From: Streptomyces rhizosphaerihabitans
GTDB taxonomy: Bacteria; Actinomycetota; Actinomycetes; Streptomycetales; Streptomycetaceae
NCBI RefSeq assembly: GCF_025399795.1
Contig: NZ_JAODTZ010000009.1
Span: 124,001-188,000 of the forward strand
Length of the DNA stretch: 64,000 bases
Direction: 5' to 3'
Shown: positions 27,223 to 36,446 of the stretch, one piece after another
Layout: every line of letters begins with the position of its first letter
Numbering within the stretch: the first letter of the stretch is position 1
The notes under the pieces: model-generated
What the model was told of the DNA's origin: nothing
The model's input: only the letters and a program-made list of their open reading frames with translations
Databases searched by the model: none
Translations under genes and position numbers: made by a program

Positions 27223-28458
27223 ATGTCGATGCGGACCACTGTGGGGATCGTCGGAGCCGGGCCGGCCGGGTTGCTGCTGGCCCGGCTGCTGCACCGTGCC
27301 GGGATCGAGTCCGTGGTCCTGGAGAGCCGGGACCGGGCGTACGTGGAGCAGCGGCAGCGGGCCGGGATTCTGGAGCAGGGGACCGTGGACGTGCTGCGGG
27401 CCGCCGGGGCCGGGGAACGGATGGACCGGGAGGGGCTGCGGCACGACGGGATCGAGCTGCGTTACCGGGGGGAGCGGCACCGGATCGACTTCCCGGAGCT
27501 CACCGGCGGGCGCTCCGTGATGGTGTACGCGCAGACCGAGGTGTGCAAGGACCTCATCGCGCTGCAGCTCAAGGAGGGCGGGCCGCTGCTCTTCGAGGCC
27601 GAGGCGCTGGCCGTCGAGGGGGCCGAGGAGGACCGGGCCCGCGTGCGGTTCCGGCACGAGGGGCGCGAGGACGTACTGGAGTGCGACTACGTCGTCGGGT
27701 GCGACGGCTTCTGGGGTGTCGCCCGCAAGGCCGTGCCCGCCGCGCTCTCCCGCACCTTCGAGCGCTCGTACCCCTTCGGCTGGCTCGGCATCCTGGCCGA
27801 CGTCCCGCCCTCGCACGACGAACTCGTCTACGCCCGCCACGACCGCGGCTTCGCCCTGCTCAGCATGCGTTCGCCCACCGTGTCCCGCCTCTACCTCCAG
27901 GTGCCCGAGGGAACGGACGCCCGGGCGTGGAGCGACGGGGAGATCTGGGACGAGCTGGAACGGCGCCTGGAGACCGCCGACGACTGGCGGCTGCGGCGGG
28001 GCCCCATCACCTCCAAGTCCGTCACGCCGATGAGGAGTTACGTCCATGAGCCGATGCGGCACGGCCGGCTCTTCCTGGCCGGCGACGCGGCCCACATCGT
28101 GCCGCCGACCGGAGCCAAGGGCCTCAACCTCGCCGTCGGCGATGTCGTCACCTTCGTCCGCGCCCTGATCCACCTCGGGAACACCGGATCGGCCGAGCGG
28201 CTCGACTCCTACTCCGAGACCTGTCTGCGCAGGGTCTGGCAGGCCGAACGGTTCTCGTACGACATGACGGCCCTGCTGCATCGCGACCCCGCCGCGACCC
28301 CCTTCGAGGACCGCGTCCAGTTGGCCCGCCTGGAGCGGATCGCGAGCTCACGCGCTGCCGCGGCGGACCTCGCGGAGGGTTACACGGGCTTTCCTCTCGG
28401 TGAACGGGAGCGGGCGGGGGCGGGGCCGCGGGAACAAGACGGGATCAAGGTCGCTTGA
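27223..28458 (+). CDS. pobA: 4-hydroxybenzoate 3-monooxygenase
   Basis: I use the ATG at 27223, ~8 bases after GAGGGAAAG; GTG 27217 and ATG 27229 are alternatives. 411 residues. Class A flavin monooxygenase: N-terminal VGIVGAGPAGLLLARLLHRAG, DG motif YVVGCDGFWG, GD motif LFLAGDAAHIVPPTGAKGLN. The spacing and the segment RAGILEQGTVDVLRAAG (substrate/FAD region) match p-hydroxybenzoate hydroxylase. It converts 4-hydroxybenzoate to protocatechuate with NADPH and O2, feeding the beta-ketoadipate pathway, whose other genes are not in this window. The C-terminal ~15 residues are low complexity. Confidence 0.9.
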   Translation: MSMRTTVGIVGAGPAGLLLARLLHRAGIESVVLESRDRAYVEQRQRAGILEQGTVDVLRAAGAGERMDREGLRHDGIELRYRGERHRIDFPELTGGRSVMVYAQTEVCKDLIALQLKEGGPLLFEAEALAVEGAEEDRARVRFRHEGREDVLECDYVVGCDGFWGVARKAVPAALSRTFERSYPFGWLGILADVPPSHDELVYARHDRGFALLSMRSPTVSRLYLQVPEGTDARAWSDGEIWDELERRLETADDWRLRRGPITSKSVTPMRSYVHEPMRHGRLFLAGDAAHIVPPTGAKGLNLAVGDVVTFVRALIHLGNTGSAERLDSYSETCLRRVWQAERFSYDMTALLHRDPAATPFEDRVQLARLERIASSRAAAADLAEGYTGFPLGERERAGAGPREQDGIKVA

Positions 28459-28636
28459 GAGGGCACCAGTGCTCCACGAGGCCGGTGTCACGGCTTCGTA
28501 CCAGTGCGGGCGTGACGGGGGGCACACGCGTACGGTGGCACAACGAGGGAAAGATCCTCCCCAAGCACTAGGGTCATTCCTTTGCCTACCTATTACTCTT
28601 GAGCCAAGGCCACGAGGGTGGCCATGGAGGAGCGAA

Positions 28637-29518
28637 ATGAGGAGCAGTAACCCGGTCTTCTCGCGACGGGGGTTCAGCCGCGACAACGGCTACGCGGGCT
28701 TCAACGCGGCGCCGCAGGCCGGGGGACCCGCTGTCGGCACGCAGGGGAACCCGTACGCCCAGCAGGGCGGCAACCCGTACGCGCAGAACCCCTACGCACA
28801 GCAGGGCCTTCAGCAGGGCGCTCCGCCGCAGGCCCCGGTCACCACCGGCCGGATGACGATGGACGACGTCGTCATGCGTTCGGCCATGACGCTCGGCACC
28901 GTCGTCCTCGGCGCCGTCCTGGCCTGGGCGCTGCTGCCGGTCTCCGCCACGAGCTACGGCCTGGCCATCGGCTCCGCGCTGGTCGCCTTCGTGCTCGCGA
29001 TGGTGCAGTCCTTCAAGCGCACCGCCTCGCCCGCGCTGATCATCGGGTACGCCGCCTTCGAAGGCGTCTTCCTCGGGGTCATCAGCGAGATGTACAACTC
29101 GCAGTGGCACGGGGCCCCGTTCCAGGCGGTGCTCGGCACCATGGCGGTCACCGGCGCCACCCTGCTCGTCTACAAGGCGGGCTGGATCCGGGTGACCGCG
29201 CGGTACGCGCGCATCGGCATGACCATCGCCATCGCCTTCGTCGTCGTCATGGCGGTCAACCTGCTGCTGGTCGCCTTCGGTGTCGCCCCGGACGGCGGAC
29301 TGCGCAGCAGCGGCCCGCTCGGCGCGATCGTCGGCATCCTGGCGATCCTGATCGGCGCGTTCTTCCTGACCCTCGACTTCAAGCAGATCGAGGACGGCAT
29401 CACCTACGGTGCGCCGAAGGAAGAGGCCTGGCTGGCCGCGTTCGGCCTGACCATGACCCTCGTGTGGATCTACATCGAGATGCTGCGACTGGTCGCCATC
29501 TTCAGCGGCGACGACTAG
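28637..29518 (+). CDS. Bax inhibitor-1/YccA family membrane protein
   Basis: The ATG at 28637 follows GGAGG and gives 293 residues; upstream frame extension is spurious. An ~80-residue Gly/Gln/Asn/Tyr-rich cytosolic N-terminus (NPYAQQGGNPYAQNPYAQQG) precedes about seven transmembrane helices, beginning at MRSAMTLGTVVLGAVLAWALL and ending with WIYIEMLRLVAIF. The DFKQIEDG segment before the last helix is the conserved acidic motif of the BI-1 family, implicated in pH-gated Ca2+ leak in the bacterial homologue. Role in Streptomyces unknown. Ended by a 16-bp-stem terminator. Confidence 0.92.
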   Translation: MRSSNPVFSRRGFSRDNGYAGFNAAPQAGGPAVGTQGNPYAQQGGNPYAQNPYAQQGLQQGAPPQAPVTTGRMTMDDVVMRSAMTLGTVVLGAVLAWALLPVSATSYGLAIGSALVAFVLAMVQSFKRTASPALIIGYAAFEGVFLGVISEMYNSQWHGAPFQAVLGTMAVTGATLLVYKAGWIRVTARYARIGMTIAIAFVVVMAVNLLLVAFGVAPDGGLRSSGPLGAIVGILAILIGAFFLTLDFKQIEDGITYGAPKEEAWLAAFGLTMTLVWIYIEMLRLVAIFSGDD

Positions 29519-29553
29519 ACGAGCCGACGGCCGGACAGGCCGTCAGGTGACCT

Positions 29554-29588
29554 GAAGGGCCCGCGAACCACCGGTTCGCGGGCCCTTC
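29554..29588 (+). terminator. terminator after BI-1 gene
   Basis: A perfect 16-bp stem (29554-29569 / 29573-29588) with a three-base loop, between convergent genes; may serve the DUF4287 gene on the other strand too. Confidence 0.8.
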
Positions 29589-29622
29589 GTCGTCGGGTGC
29601 CTGTCGTGTCGGTGGTGCGCGC

Positions 29623-29853
29623 TCACAGCAGTTTGCGCGCGGCCCTCCTCAGGTCGTACTCGTGAATGATCGCTTTGGCGTGGCCGTACGCGAGGTCGTG
29701 CTCGGCGCGGAGCCAGCTGACCTTCTCCTCGAAGCGGAAGAGGGCGGGGCCTTCGTCGACGGTGCGAAGCCAGTCGGAGATCTCACGACCGGTGCAATGG
29801 GGGATGCGGGCGAGCAGGTTGCGGTGGGTCTCCTCGGAGAAGACTTGGGACAT
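29623..29853 (-). CDS. DUF4287 small protein
   Basis: The ATG at 29853 has GGAGG ten bases upstream and starts MSQVFSEETHRNLLARIPHC, giving 76 residues; the longer ORF is not real. The protein matches DUF4287 (short helical proteins with a GREISDWLRTVDEGP segment and a C-terminal KAIIHEYDLRRA helix). Function unknown in the family. Divergent from the small gene at 29958. Confidence 0.8.
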   Translation of the reverse strand: MSQVFSEETHRNLLARIPHCTGREISDWLRTVDEGPALFRFEEKVSWLRAEHDLAYGHAKAIIHEYDLRRAARKLL

Positions 29854-29945
29854 CGGCGCCTCCGAACGCAAAGGGGATGTAAGCCGGTCCTTCACGCCAC
29901 CGTGCCTGAGGGTTGGGTTGTTGGCAACAGTCCCGCAGCTGCGCG

Positions 29946-29951
29946 TAGTCT
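29946..29951 (+). promoter_or_regulatory. -10 hexamer for leaderless hypothetical gene
   Basis: TAGTCT ends six bases before the GTG at 29958, and TTGGCA lies 19 bases upstream of it. There is no ribosome-binding site in between. Confidence 0.5.
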
Positions 29952-29957
29952 CGCGGC

Positions 29958-30269
29958 GTGCTGGATACGACGCCGTTGACCCGTGCCGTGGACCATTTCG
30001 CCGACCGGTTGCGGGCCGCACCGCAGAGCCGCCTGCAACGGGGCGCCGCCGCTGAGGCACTGGGGCTGGCCAGGGAGTTCGCGCTGCGCACCCAGCGGGT
30101 CGAGGACCCGTCGGGAGAGCCCAGGGAGATGCCCGACGCCGGGATGTTCGCCGCCGCCGACCAAATCACGGTCGCCGCGCACGACTTGGCCCTCGTACTG
30201 AAGAACGAGGAGGAACTGGCGGAAGCGGTCACGCTCGTGGCGGAGGCACAGAAACGCGCCGGGGTCTGA
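29958..30269 (+). CDS. conserved hypothetical, helical
   Basis: 103 residues from GTG. Almost wholly alpha-helical by composition (ALGLAREFALRTQRVEDP, DLALVLKNEEELAEAVTLVAEAQ), no signal or transmembrane segment, so likely a soluble small protein. Strong third-position GC supports a real gene. I recognise no family. The start is fixed by the -10 element six bases upstream. Confidence 0.75.
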   Translation: MLDTTPLTRAVDHFADRLRAAPQSRLQRGAAAEALGLAREFALRTQRVEDPSGEPREMPDAGMFAAADQITVAAHDLALVLKNEEELAEAVTLVAEAQKRAGV

Positions 30270-30344
30270 TCCGTTGACCGACTCCGGCGCGGTTGCCCGG
30301 CACTCCTCGGCGTGTCGGCCCCCCCGCTTCGGGGGGAAGGGCGG

Positions 30345-30479
30345 CCACCGTGAGGCCGTGCGGTTCACAGGGGCGCTACGCGGTTCGCAGAGGCGCCCGT
30401 GCGGTGACCGTGACGCCTTGCGGGTCACTGTGACGCCTGTTTCCGTGACGCCCTGCGGGTGACCGTGACGTCTGGCGGA
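30345..30479. repeat. GTGACGCC-rich degenerate repeats
   Basis: Between the convergent genes ending at 30269 and 30480, four or five variants of a GTGACGCCTTGCGGGT-like unit occur close together. Non-coding; no terminator more obvious than these repeats. Confidence 0.5.
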
Positions 30480-31286
30480 TCACAGTGAGGCTATGACGCG
30501 GTCCGCCAGGATGTAGACGTTCTCGTCGCCGAAGGCGAAGGTCAGGGCGTACGCGCCCGAGACACCGGAGCCGCCGAGCAGGACCGGGGTCTCACCGGCC
30601 TGCAGAGCCGAGGCGAGCCGCTGCGCGGTCTCGCGGTGGCCCGGGGTCATGCACAGGGTCGTACCGTCGGCGAAGACGTAGACATCGAGGGTGCCGAGCG
30701 GGCCGGGGCGGACGTCCGCCAGCTCCGTACGGGACTCGGCGAGCTCCTCCAGGCAGGCCACCGTGCGTTCGTGGTCGTTGACCACGGGTGACTGGACGGG
30801 AACGAAGTCCGGGTGCGAGGGGTGGCGGCGGCGGGCCGCGGCGAGTTCGGGGGAGTCGCCGGCGGTGCCGGTCTGGGGGAACTCCTCGAGGTCCGTGCCG
30901 GTCTCGGCCACCGGCTCCAGGTGCTCCAGGCCCACGAAGTCCGAGTGGCGCGGCAGGAACAGTTCGCTGTCCGGCAGGCCGAGCAGCGAGGGCGCGTCGG
31001 AGGCGTCACGCGCCTCCTGGGCGGCCCAGAAGGCGCGCGCCTCGGCGAGCTCCCGCTCCCGCTCGTCGGCGAGCGCCTCGGCCACGGCCATGCGTATCTC
31101 GTCCGCGTCGGCGGCTCCGCGCGCGGCGGGTACGAGACCTCGCGCGGCACCGGCGCGGCTCTCGGCGAGTTCATTGTGCAGGGCTGCGACCTGCCGACGC
31201 AGACTCTGCAGCGTGTGCAGAACGGCGACGCCCACGGCCGCGGTGGCGGCGGTGGTGAGCAGCAAAGCAATCGGCATGGCGCTCAC
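30480..31286 (-). CDS. membrane-anchored conserved hypothetical
   Basis: 268 residues, GTG start at 31286 with GGGAG seven bases upstream (an ATG three codons later is possible). One N-terminal transmembrane helix (MPIALLLTTAATAAVGVAVLH), then a coiled-coil stretch (LQSLRRQVAALHNELAESRA), an acidic helix, and a C-terminal alpha/beta domain (GTLDVYVFADGTTLCMTPGHRETAQRL, YALTFAFGDENVYILADRV). A signal-anchored protein with a cytosolic domain. I know no function. Confidence 0.75.
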   Translation of the reverse strand: MSAMPIALLLTTAATAAVGVAVLHTLQSLRRQVAALHNELAESRAGAARGLVPAARGAADADEIRMAVAEALADERERELAEARAFWAAQEARDASDAPSLLGLPDSELFLPRHSDFVGLEHLEPVAETGTDLEEFPQTGTAGDSPELAAARRRHPSHPDFVPVQSPVVNDHERTVACLEELAESRTELADVRPGPLGTLDVYVFADGTTLCMTPGHRETAQRLASALQAGETPVLLGGSGVSGAYALTFAFGDENVYILADRVIASL

Positions 31287-31543
31287 TGACGTACTCCCGG
31301 TTCAAAGTCGGCCCCCGACTTCCTACATCAGCTTGAAGGGAGAACCACCAAACTGTCAGTGCGTAACGTCACGAATAGGACAGGACTTTGGGCCTCGGGT
31401 TTAGCTGTGCAATGCCTCTGACCTGCGGTAATACCCATCCGAAGGGACATAGGTCACATCTTGGGGGGGATTGGATCACAAATCGGCCCAGAGTCCCGGT
31501 GGTTACGGGCTTCTGGGCCGATTCGTTCACGCTGGGTTCAACT

Positions 31544-31560
31544 CCCGTTACGGGAACGGG
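31544..31560 (-). terminator. small hairpin after thiolase gene
   Basis: CCCGTT-acggg-AACGGG just after the minus-strand thiolase stop. Weak but well placed. The ~280 bases between this thiolase and the next minus-strand gene hold nothing else. Confidence 0.4.
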
Positions 31561-31569
31561 TCACCGCGG

Positions 31570-32790
31570 TCAGCTGAGACGCTCGATGACCATCGCCATG
31601 CCCTGGCCGCCACCGACGCACATGGTCTCCAGACCGAACTGCTTGTCGTGGAACTGGAGGCTGTTGATGAGCGTGCCGGTGATGCGGGCGCCGGTCATGC
31701 CGAAGGGGTGGCCGACGGCGATGGCGCCGCCGTTCACGTTCAGCTTGTCCAGCGGGATGTTCAGGTCGCGGTAGCTCGGGATCACCTGGGCGGCGAAGGC
31801 CTCGTTGATCTCGAACAGGTCGATGTCGTCGACGGTGAGGCCTGCGCGGCGGAGCGCCTGCTTGCTGGCCTCCACCGGGCCGAGGCCCATGATCTCGGGG
31901 GAGAGGCCGGTGACACCGGTCGAGACGATGCGGGCGAGCGGGGTCAGACCGAGCTCGCGGGCCTTCGTGTCGGACATGATCACGAGGGCGGCGGCGCCGT
32001 CGTTCAGCGGGCAGCAGTTGGCCGCGGTGACCATGCCGTCGGGACGGAAGACCGGCTTCAGGCCCTGGACGCCCTCCAGGGTCACGCCCGCGCGGGGGCC
32101 GTCGTCCTTGCTGACGACCGTGCCGTCCGGGGTCGTGATCGGGGTGATCTCGCGCTCCCAGAAGCCGTTCTTGACGGCTTCCTCGGCGAGGTTCTGCGAG
32201 CGCACGCCGAACTCGTCCATGTCCTGGCGGGTGACGCCCTTGAGGCGGGCCAGGTTCTCGGCGGTCTGGCCCATCGCGATGTACGCGTCCGGGATCAGGC
32301 CGTCCTCGCGCGGGTCGTGCCAGGTCGAACCCTCCGACTGCGCGACCTCGGCCGTGCGGGCCTCGGCGTCGGCGAAGAGGGGGTTGTGGGTGTCGGGCAT
32401 GCCGTCGGAGGTGCCCTTGACGGACCGCGACACCATCTCGACGCCCGCCGAGATGAAGACATCGCCCTCGCCCGCCTTGATGGCGTGCAGGGCCATGCGG
32501 GAGGTCTGCAGGGAGGAGGAACAGTAACGGGTGATGGTGCAGCCCGGGAGGTGGTCCATGCCCATCTGCACGGCCACGATGCGGCCGAGGTTGTGGCCCT
32601 GCTCGCCGCCGGGGAGGCCGCAGCCGAGCATCAGGTCGTCGATGAGCTTCGGGTCCAGCTCGGGGACCTTGGCGAGGGCCGCCTCGATGATCGTGGCGGT
32701 CAGGTCGTCGGGGCGCACGTCCTTCAGGGAGCCCTTGAAGGCGCGGCCGATCGGGGAGCGGGTGGCTGAGACGATCACGGCTTCGGGCAT
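31570..32790 (-). CDS. acetyl-CoA C-acyltransferase (thiolase)
   Basis: The ATG at 32790 begins MPEAVIVSATRSPIGRA, the family start, giving 406 residues. Nucleophile Cys90 in TITRYCSSSLQT; second motif VNGGAIAVGHPFGMTGAR with the catalytic His; C-terminal METMCVGGGQGMAMV with the catalytic Cys. Biosynthetic and degradative thiolases cannot be told apart reliably here; the loop after ~120 (MVSRSVKGTSDG) and the absence of fatty-acid partner genes leave both open. It joins or splits acyl-CoA at a beta-keto position. Confidence 0.93.
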   Translation of the reverse strand: MPEAVIVSATRSPIGRAFKGSLKDVRPDDLTATIIEAALAKVPELDPKLIDDLMLGCGLPGGEQGHNLGRIVAVQMGMDHLPGCTITRYCSSSLQTSRMALHAIKAGEGDVFISAGVEMVSRSVKGTSDGMPDTHNPLFADAEARTAEVAQSEGSTWHDPREDGLIPDAYIAMGQTAENLARLKGVTRQDMDEFGVRSQNLAEEAVKNGFWEREITPITTPDGTVVSKDDGPRAGVTLEGVQGLKPVFRPDGMVTAANCCPLNDGAAALVIMSDTKARELGLTPLARIVSTGVTGLSPEIMGLGPVEASKQALRRAGLTVDDIDLFEINEAFAAQVIPSYRDLNIPLDKLNVNGGAIAVGHPFGMTGARITGTLINSLQFHDKQFGLETMCVGGGQGMAMVIERLS

Positions 32791-32989
32791 CACGGCTCCA
32801 TTGGCGTACGGGAAGTGTGCAGGGCTGGTTGGGAAGTTACCCGTACGTACCGTCGAGGTCACCGGTCTTGGTGTGTGACACCGGACGCACTTTTCTAAGC
32901 GCTTGCTTTTCTCGGGCGGGGGCGCCTTTTGCGGTGGGGCCGTTGCACGGGGGCTTGGTGAGGGGTGGGCCCCCTCTGGGGCCGGCCTT

Positions 32990-33262
32990 TCTGGGGCTCT
33001 GCCCCAGGCCCCGCTCCTCAAACGCCGGAGGGGCTGAAAGCGGGCTCTGCCCAGACCCCGCTCCTCAAGTGCCGGGGGGCTGAAAGCGGGCTCTGCCCAG
33101 ACCCCGCTTCTCAAGTGCCGGGGGGCTGAAAGCGGGCTCTGCCCTGGTCCCGCTTCTCAAGTGCCGGGGGGCTGAAAGCGGGCCCTGCCCTGGTCCTGCT
33201 TCTCAAGTGCCGGAGGGGTTGGATTCGGGGTCTGCCCTGGCTCCGCTCGCCGATGGCGAGGA
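32990..33262. repeat. 46-bp tandem repeat, 5-6 copies
   Basis: The unit begins CTGAAAGCGGGCTCTGCCC and recurs at 33034, 33080, 33126 and 33172, exactly 46 bases apart, with degenerate copies at both ends. Each unit holds a CTCCTCAA...GCCGGAGGGG-like hairpin. The remainder of the 610-base gap (32791-33400) has no gene. Variable-number tandem repeat rather than CRISPR: no spacers. Confidence 0.9.
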
Positions 33263-33310
33263 CTGGATTTCGGCGGAGCTGGGCTCTTGGTACCGGCCCG
33301 GGTGGCAGGG

Positions 33311-33362
33311 GTAGGGGCGCGGGGAACTGCGCGGCCGGCTCCCGCGCGCCCGCACCCGGGAA
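33311..33362. repeat. dispersed streptomycete intergenic repeat
   Basis: TAGGGGCGCGGGGAACTGCG followed by C/G-rich bases is a sequence I recall as scattered through many Streptomyces intergenic regions. Single copy in this window. Its function is unknown. Confidence 0.5.
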
Positions 33363-33400
33363 CGCGCCGCGGAGCCCTTCCCCTCCCGGGACCCGGAGGG

Positions 33401-34435
33401 TCAGGGGGACGGGGTCGGGGTCGGGGCGGGGTCCGTGGCGGGGAGGCGCTGGCGGCGGCGGCGTTTGAGGAGGGCCCAGGGGCCCCGGGGGCCGGTGGGC
33501 ATGGCGGCGGTGACCTCGGTGCCGGGCTCGGAGGCGGCCTCCGCCGCCGCCCGGGCGACCGGCAGGAATCCCTCGTGGCGCGAGACGTCCGGACGCTCCT
33601 CCTCGGCCGGCCAGAGGCCGAGCGCCGCGCAGACCGTGGGCAGGAGCGCCATGGCGGCCGTGGCGTACCCCTCCGCCGAGGGGTGGTAGTGGTCCGGGCC
33701 GAACAGTTCGCGCGGGTTCGCCTCGAACTCCGGGCCCAGCAGGTCACCCAGCGACACCGTACGGCCGCCCTGCTCGACCGTCCCGATCGTCTGCGCGGCG
33801 GCCAGCTGACGGGACGCGCGCCGGGCCAGCCAGCGCAGCGGCTGCTGGACCTGCTCGACCGTGCCCAGGTCGGGACAGGTGCCGACGACCACCTCCGCAC
33901 CGGCCGTGCGCAGCCGGCGTACCGCCGCGGACAGATGACGTACGGAGCGCGTCGGCGGCATCCGGTGCGTCACGTCGTTCGCCCCGATCATGATCACGCA
34001 GATGTCGGGCAGCCGTGAGGTGTCCGTGAGGGCGAGCGCGACCTGGCGGTCCAGGTCGTCCGACTGGGCGCCGGGCAGCGCCACATTGGACAGCTCCACC
34101 GGCCGCTCGGCCACCGCCGCGAGCCCGGAGGACAGCAGCGCGCCCGGCGTCTGGCGGGCCCGGCGCACCCCCTGTCCGGCGGCCGTCGAGTCGCCGAGCA
34201 TCGTCAGGCGCAGCGGGGGTTCGTCAGCGGAGGCACCGGCGTAGTCGTACCCGTAGAGACCGTCCGCGCGCGGGGCGTAGGGAGCGTGCCCGTTGCCCAC
34301 ATGCCGCTTCGCCAGCTGCACCTCGGCCAGCACCAGACCGACGGCCGCCGCACCCACCAGTCCGACCCCGCCCCCGCCGTACGCCGCGCCCGCAGCGATC
34401 CGCCGGGCCACCCTCGCCCTCGACAAGCTCGACAT
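33401..34435 (-). CDS. SGNH/GDSL-family hydrolase
   Basis: The ATG at 34435 is preceded by AAGGAGG (12 bases) and starts MSSLSRARVARRIA, giving 344 residues. An N-terminal hydrophobic helix (~20-40) suggests a signal anchor or secretion. SGNH boxes: block I MLGDSTAAGQG (catalytic Ser), block II conserved Gly in VALPGAQSDD, block III GANDVTH (Asn), block V FGPDHYHPSAEGY (catalytic Asp/His). Such enzymes hydrolyse esters, often acetyl groups on sugars or lipids. The Pro/Thr tail is low complexity. Confidence 0.9.
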   Translation of the reverse strand: MSSLSRARVARRIAAGAAYGGGGVGLVGAAAVGLVLAEVQLAKRHVGNGHAPYAPRADGLYGYDYAGASADEPPLRLTMLGDSTAAGQGVRRARQTPGALLSSGLAAVAERPVELSNVALPGAQSDDLDRQVALALTDTSRLPDICVIMIGANDVTHRMPPTRSVRHLSAAVRRLRTAGAEVVVGTCPDLGTVEQVQQPLRWLARRASRQLAAAQTIGTVEQGGRTVSLGDLLGPEFEANPRELFGPDHYHPSAEGYATAAMALLPTVCAALGLWPAEEERPDVSRHEGFLPVARAAAEAASEPGTEVTAAMPTGPRGPWALLKRRRRQRLPATDPAPTPTPSP

Positions 34436-34579
34436 CCGTCGCCGCCACCTCCTTGTAGCCGTACAACCACTGCTTGCCCAGAACAGCGGGTGGGCCAATC
34501 TCAACGGCGCGTGAACGGCTGTTCAGGGCCGTAGGCTGGCGGGACCATTCCTGTTGAAAACGCAGCTCCGGAGACAACG

Positions 34580-35974
34580 GTGCAATTCCACGACTCGATG
34601 ATCAGTCTCGTCGGCAACACCCCGCTGGTGAGGCTCAACAACGTGACCGCGGGCATCCAGGCGACCGTCCTGGCGAAGGTTGAGTACTTCAACCCCGGCG
34701 GATCCGTGAAGGACCGCATCGCCATGCGCATGATCGAGGCCGCGGAGGAGAGCGGCGACCTCAAGCCCGGCGGCACGATCGTCGAGCCGACCAGTGGCAA
34801 CACCGGTGTGGGGCTCGCCATCGTGGCGCAGCAGAAGGGGTACAAGTGCATCTTCGTGTGCCCCGACAAGGTCTCCACCGACAAGATCAACGTGATGCGC
34901 GCATACGGGGCCGAGGTCGTGGTCTGCCCCACCGCGGTCGACCCGGAGCACCCGGACTCGTACTACAACGTCTCCGACCGGCTGGTGCGGGAGACCCCGG
35001 GGGCCTGGAAGCCCGACCAGTACTCCAACCCGAACAACCCCCTCTCGCACTATCACTCGACCGGCCCCGAGCTGTGGGAGCAGACGGAGGGGAAGATCAC
35101 CCACTTCGTCGCGGGCGTGGGGACCGGCGGCACGATCTCCGGTACCGGCCGGTATCTGAAGGACGCCAGTGACGGCAAGGTACAGGTCGTCGGCGCAGAC
35201 CCCGAGGGGTCCGTGTACTCCGGCGGCTCGGGCCGGCCCTACCTCGTCGAGGGCGTCGGGGAGGACTTCTGGCCGACCGCGTACGACCGTTCGGTCGCGG
35301 ACGAGATCGTTGCCGTGTCCGACAAGGACTCCTTCCAGATGACGCGCCGGCTGGCCAAGGAGGAGGGGCTGCTCGTCGGCGGCTCCTGCGGCATGGCCGT
35401 GGTCGCCGCGCTGCGGGTCGCCGAGCGCCTCGGCCCCGACGACGTCGTGGTCGTGCTGCTCCCCGACAGCGGGCGCGGCTATCTCAGCAAGATCTTCAAC
35501 GACGAGTGGATGGCGGACTACGGCTTCCTGGAGGACACCGGGCCGAGCGCCCGTGTCGCCGACGTGCTGAACGACAAGGCGGGCGCCACGATCCCCTCGC
35601 TCGTCCACATGCACCCGGAGGAGACCGTCGGCGAGGCCATCGAGGTGCTGCGCGAGTACGGCGTCTCGCAGATGCCGATCGTCAAGCCGGGCGCCGGTCA
35701 CCCGGACGTGATGGCCGCCGAGGTCATCGGGTCGGTCGTGGAGCGCGAGCTGCTCGACGCGCTGTTCACCAAGCGGGCCTCCCTGGAGGACCCGCTGGAG
35801 AAGCACATGTCGTCGCCGCTGCCCCAGGTCGGTTCCGGCGAGCCGGTCGCCGACCTGATGTCCGTGCTCGGTCGCGCCGACGCCGCGATCGTGCTCGTCG
35901 AGGGCAAGCCCACCGGTGTCGTCAGCCGGCAGGACCTCCTTTCCTTCCTGGCCAAGGGCGGCACCCGGGCGTGA
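34580..35974 (+). CDS. cystathionine beta-synthase
   Basis: 464 residues, GTG start, GGAG RBS, TAGGCT -10 candidate at 34532-34537. The N-terminal PLP domain has Lys44 in GGSVKDR, phosphate loop EPTSGNTGVG, and GVGTGGTISG; the insert EDFWPTAYDRSVADEI is the CBS-specific substrate region rather than cysteine synthase. The C-terminal ~120 residues form two CBS domains (VGEAIEVLREYGVSQMPIV; DLMSVLGRADAAIVLVEGKP) that may bind an adenosyl ligand. No heme domain, as usual for bacteria. It condenses serine with homocysteine to cystathionine (transsulfuration). Confidence 0.93.
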   Translation: MQFHDSMISLVGNTPLVRLNNVTAGIQATVLAKVEYFNPGGSVKDRIAMRMIEAAEESGDLKPGGTIVEPTSGNTGVGLAIVAQQKGYKCIFVCPDKVSTDKINVMRAYGAEVVVCPTAVDPEHPDSYYNVSDRLVRETPGAWKPDQYSNPNNPLSHYHSTGPELWEQTEGKITHFVAGVGTGGTISGTGRYLKDASDGKVQVVGADPEGSVYSGGSGRPYLVEGVGEDFWPTAYDRSVADEIVAVSDKDSFQMTRRLAKEEGLLVGGSCGMAVVAALRVAERLGPDDVVVVLLPDSGRGYLSKIFNDEWMADYGFLEDTGPSARVADVLNDKAGATIPSLVHMHPEETVGEAIEVLREYGVSQMPIVKPGAGHPDVMAAEVIGSVVERELLDALFTKRASLEDPLEKHMSSPLPQVGSGEPVADLMSVLGRADAAIVLVEGKPTGVVSRQDLLSFLAKGGTRA

Positions 35975-36189
35975 CTGCCGCGTGACTGCCGGGGCCCGCG
36001 GGAAAGCGCCGGGGCCACGGGGCGGCACCCGGGTGGGCGACGGGCAGTGGCCCGGGGCGCACGGGTGGCGGTCAGAGATGGTGCCGGGCGTACAACGTTC
36101 GGTCGTCCGAGGTCGGCGCAGGAAATTTGTTCGAAGTGTCGGATCCGTGTGGATCTTCAGGCTCCGGCCGAGGTGAACTTCGCGGAAGT

Positions 36190-36446
36190 GGTACGAGCGC
36201 GTCACGTCCGCGCAGCACCCGCTTAACACGGGTCCGGCACATTAGTGGGTGTCGGCAGGGCGGGAGCGGCTCCCCGCTCCGGCCGACGACAGAACGGCGC
36301 CAAGGAACCTCCGGAGCGGCTCCCGGACCTCCATGGACGCCTAGGACGCGTAAGCCCGGTCCTGACCCGGCCCGCGTCCCTCGCGGGGACCGCCGTCGTC
36401 CCGCCCCCCGGTATCGGGGGTGCGGCGGTCCCCGCGCAACTCGTCG
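36190..36446 (+). ncRNA. structured region after CBS gene, possible sRNA
   Basis: No gene lies in the 549 bases after the cystathionine beta-synthase. The right half is dense in perfect inverted repeats: GGAGCGG/CCGCTCC near 36270, and GCGGGGACCGCCG / CGGCGGTCCCCGC around 36399-36437 enclosing CCCCCCGGTATCGGGGG. A strong terminator follows. This could be a long 3-prime UTR or an independent small RNA. No known RNA family recognised. Confidence 0.35.

Noticed and set aside
32990..33262. CRISPR-like array of 46-bp repeats
   Set aside because: The units abut with no unique spacers and there is no cas gene; it is a tandem repeat.
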